Source: UBA4742 sp963785815
Lineage (GTDB): Bacteria > Actinomycetota > Acidimicrobiia > Acidimicrobiales > Acidimicrobilacustridaceae
Direction of reading: 5' to 3'
Length of the DNA: 64,000 nucleotides
Assembly (NCBI GenBank): GCA_963785815.1
Contig: CAWAWN010000003.1
Span: 1,116,001 to 1,180,000 of the forward strand
Shown: positions 62,520 to 64,000 of the stretch, piece by piece
Position numbering within the stretch: the first letter of the stretch is position 1
Layout of the letters: the number at the start of each line of letters is the position of its first letter
Translations under genes and position numbers: made by a program
The notes under the pieces: generated by a model
Told to the model about the DNA's origin: nothing
The model's input: only the letters and a program-made list of their open reading frames with translations
The model's database searches: none

Positions 62520-63000
62520 TCAGACGGGTTCGGGAGCCGGCGCGGGGGCCGCGCTGGTCGGCCAGGGGGCCTGGCCCCGGGCCATGGCCACGATGTCGGC
62601 CAGGGTGAGCGCCTCGAGGTAGTGGCGCATGTGCTCGCCCACGTCGGCCCACACGGTGAGCAGCACGCACTGGCCCTCGTGGTCGCAGGCGCCGTTGGTG
62701 TGGGGTTCGCCGAAGTCGCCGGCCACGATCGGTCCGTCTACCGCGCTCGATGATGGCGCTGAGCGGGATCTGGGCGGGGTCGCGGGCCAGCACGTAGCCA
62801 CCGCCCACGCCGCGCTTGGACCGCACCAGCCCAGCGCCCTTGAGGGCCAGGAGGATCTGCTCCAGGTAGGGCTGGGGCAGGCCGGTGCGCTCGGCGATGT
62901 CGCGCACCGACGTCGGGCCGGCCTCGGGCCCGTGGAGGGCGAGCGAGAGCAGGGCTCGGCTGGCGTAGTCGCCGCGGGTCGACACCTTCACGGCCTCCAT
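62520..63000 (-). CDS. Rrf2-family regulator, apparent frameshift near 62744
   Basis: The first frame has the Rrf2 winged HTH (VSTRGDYASRALLSLALHGPEAGPTSVRDIAERTGLPQPYLEQILLALKGAGLVRSKRGVGGGYVLARDPAQIPLSAIIE). After that Glu similarity passes to another frame: AVDGPIVAGDFGEPHTNGACDHEGQCVLLTVWADVGEHMRHYLEALTLADIV. Deleting one base in GAG[C]GCGGTAGAC restores it. Two of the three Cys known from iron-sulfur IscR-type members are seen (CDHEGQC). Likely a sequencing error. Converges on rluD; start uncertain between ATG 63000 and GTG 62991. Restored length is about 159. Confidence 0.75.
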
Positions 63001-63068
63001 CGTAGGGCGCGGCCGGCCCGTGCGGGTTCTGCCCGGGCTAGCCTGCGTGCTCCACGAAAGGAAGCGCG

Positions 63069-64000
63069 GTGGCCCATCCGATCGGTGCTCGCGACAGCCA
63101 GGCGCCCGGCGACCGACCCGCCACGCCCGAGGCCGTCCCCACCGATCTCCCGCTGTTGCCGGACTACGGCGGCGCCTGCGTGTGCAACGTGGCGCCCACC
63201 CTGCTGGAGCCGCCGGAGGTGTGGCCCGACTGGTTCCCCGCCCGGGTGGCCGAGGCGGACCAGGTGCTGCTGCTCGTGCTCGACGGCCTCGGGTGGGAGC
63301 AGCTGGTCGAGCGCCGCGCCCTGGCTCCGATGTTGTCGGGCATGGACGGGGGGCCGATCCTGACCGTGGCCCCCTCCACCACGTCCACGGCCATGACCTC
63401 GATCACCACCGGGCTCCCGCCCGGGGTCCACGGCGTGGTCGGCTACCGCGTGGCGGTCGACGGGTCGGTGCTCAACGTGCTGCGCTGGTCGGTGGCCGGC
63501 CGCGACGCCCGAAATCGGATCCCGCCCGAGAAGCTGCAGCCCACGCCCGCCTTCGGGGGCCAGCGCCCACCGGCAGTCACCCGGGCCGACTTCCGGGCCA
63601 GCGGCTTCACCGCCGCCCACCTCGACGGCGTGCGCTTCCACGGCTACCGCGTGAGCTCGAGCCTGGTGGTCGAGGCCAGCCGGCTGCTGCGGGCGGGCGA
63701 GCCGTTCGTGTACGCCTACTACGAGGGCATCGACAAGGTGGCCCACGAGTACGGGCTGGCCGAGCACTTCGATGCGGAGGTGGCCTACGTCGACCGGCTG
63801 GTGGGCGACCTGGCTGCCGCCCTGCCCGCCGGTGCGGCGATGGTGGTCACCTGCGACCACGGGCAGGTGGTGGTCGGCGACGAGATCGTGGCCCTCGACC
63901 GCGACGTGTTCGAGCAGCTCTCGCTCCAGTCGGGCGAGGGTCGGTTCCGCTGGCTGCACGCCCGGCCCGGTCGCGCCCAGGCCCTGTTGGAGGCCGCCCG
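63069..64000 (+). CDS. Alkaline phosphatase superfamily phosphodiesterase, cut by window end
   Basis: At least 310 residues, with no stop before the window ends. VLLLVLDGLGWEQLVER gives the first metal-binding Asp; VAPSTTSTAMTSITTGLPPGVHGVVGYR has the nucleophile Thr/Ser region; YAYYEGIDKVAHEYGL and MVVTCDHGQVVVGDE supply the other Asp and His ligands. This is the type-I phosphodiesterase/nucleotide pyrophosphatase fold; related genes are found near actinobacterial division clusters. GTG 63069 is preceded by AAAGGAAG; TAGCCT at 63039-63044 may be its -10 box. Confidence 0.82.
   Translation, partial: MAHPIGARDSQAPGDRPATPEAVPTDLPLLPDYGGACVCNVAPTLLEPPEVWPDWFPARVAEADQVLLLVLDGLGWEQLVERRALAPMLSGMDGGPILTVAPSTTSTAMTSITTGLPPGVHGVVGYRVAVDGSVLNVLRWSVAGRDARNRIPPEKLQPTPAFGGQRPPAVTRADFRASGFTAAHLDGVRFHGYRVSSSLVVEASRLLRAGEPFVYAYYEGIDKVAHEYGLAEHFDAEVAYVDRLVGDLAAALPAGAAMVVTCDHGQVVVGDEIVALDRDVFEQLSLQSGEGRFRWLHARPGRAQALLEAA

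Overview
The window is a very GC-rich stretch of bacterial chromosome, with GTG, ATG and TTG starts, 1- to 8-base overlaps between genes and many -10 boxes lying directly on start codons. Gene content points to an actinobacterium: MtrA/MtrB-like two-component genes followed by a lipoprotein gene, a DUF3040 protein, polyprenol-phosphate mannosyltransferase, inositol-phosphate synthase, SepF with DivIVA and no FtsA, and DUF58/transglutaminase genes. A murF-less division cluster and several lineage-restricted proteins suggest the Acidimicrobiia, but this is inferred without a database search.

Layout. 0-9.7 kb, plus strand: a PimB-like glycosyltransferase (cut by the window edge), a membrane protein with a lysine/glycine tail, a lipid-binding SRPBCC protein, an ArsA-like ATPase, an SMC-like coiled-coil protein without a recognisable P-loop, an eRF1-like protein with a zinc ribbon, a ROK glucokinase and an aminotransferase. 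9.7-17.7 kb: a TetR regulator, GT2, an ACT-domain protein, glycerol kinase, the mtrA-mtrB-lipoprotein operon and inositol monophosphatase. 17.8-22.1 kb: mannosyltransferase, a membrane-anchored HTH protein, NUDIX, DNA polymerase IV and DUF3040. 22.1-26.8 kb, minus strand: MoxR ATPase, DUF58 and transglutaminase operon. 27-35.3 kb: second ROK kinase, acyl-CoA dehydrogenase, HNH nuclease, MenC-like enolase, lipoate-ligase-like protein, two lipoproteins, and a LysR gene divergent from inositol-3-phosphate synthase. 35.4-37.0 kb: a patch of small poorly conserved genes. 37.1-57.1 kb: the cell-wall and division cluster mraZ-rsmH-ftsL-ftsI-murE-mraY-murD-ftsW-murG-murC-murB-ftsQ-ftsZ-pgeF-yggS-sepF-yggT-divIVA. 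57-64 kb: a type-2 ileS with an altered signature motif, a DksA-like protein with a histone-like tail, lspA, rluD, an Rrf2 regulator and a phosphodiesterase cut by the window edge.

How the genes fit together. The division cluster makes lipid II (murE, mraY, murD, murG, murC, murB), cross-links it at the septum (ftsI, ftsW) and builds the Z-ring (ftsZ, sepF, ftsQ, ftsL, divIVA). It appears to be controlled by MraZ at four boxes 10 bp apart upstream of mraZ, with a separate promoter for ftsZ. Ino1, inositol monophosphatase, polyprenol-phosphate mannose synthase and the PimB-like enzyme together suggest inositol- and mannose-containing envelope lipids.

Points most worth checking: the GLHH active-site motif of IleRS (linked to mupirocin hyper-resistance), four perfect 63-bp tandem repeats between yggT and divIVA, a palindrome between LysR and ino1, large interrupted palindromes upstream of ppm and the second ROK gene, a 39-bp repeat found twice in opposite orientation, widespread leaderless promoters, and three apparent one-base insertions (near 2808, 4036 and 62744) that may be sequencing errors. 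No tRNA, rRNA, insertion sequence, phage or CRISPR array was seen.
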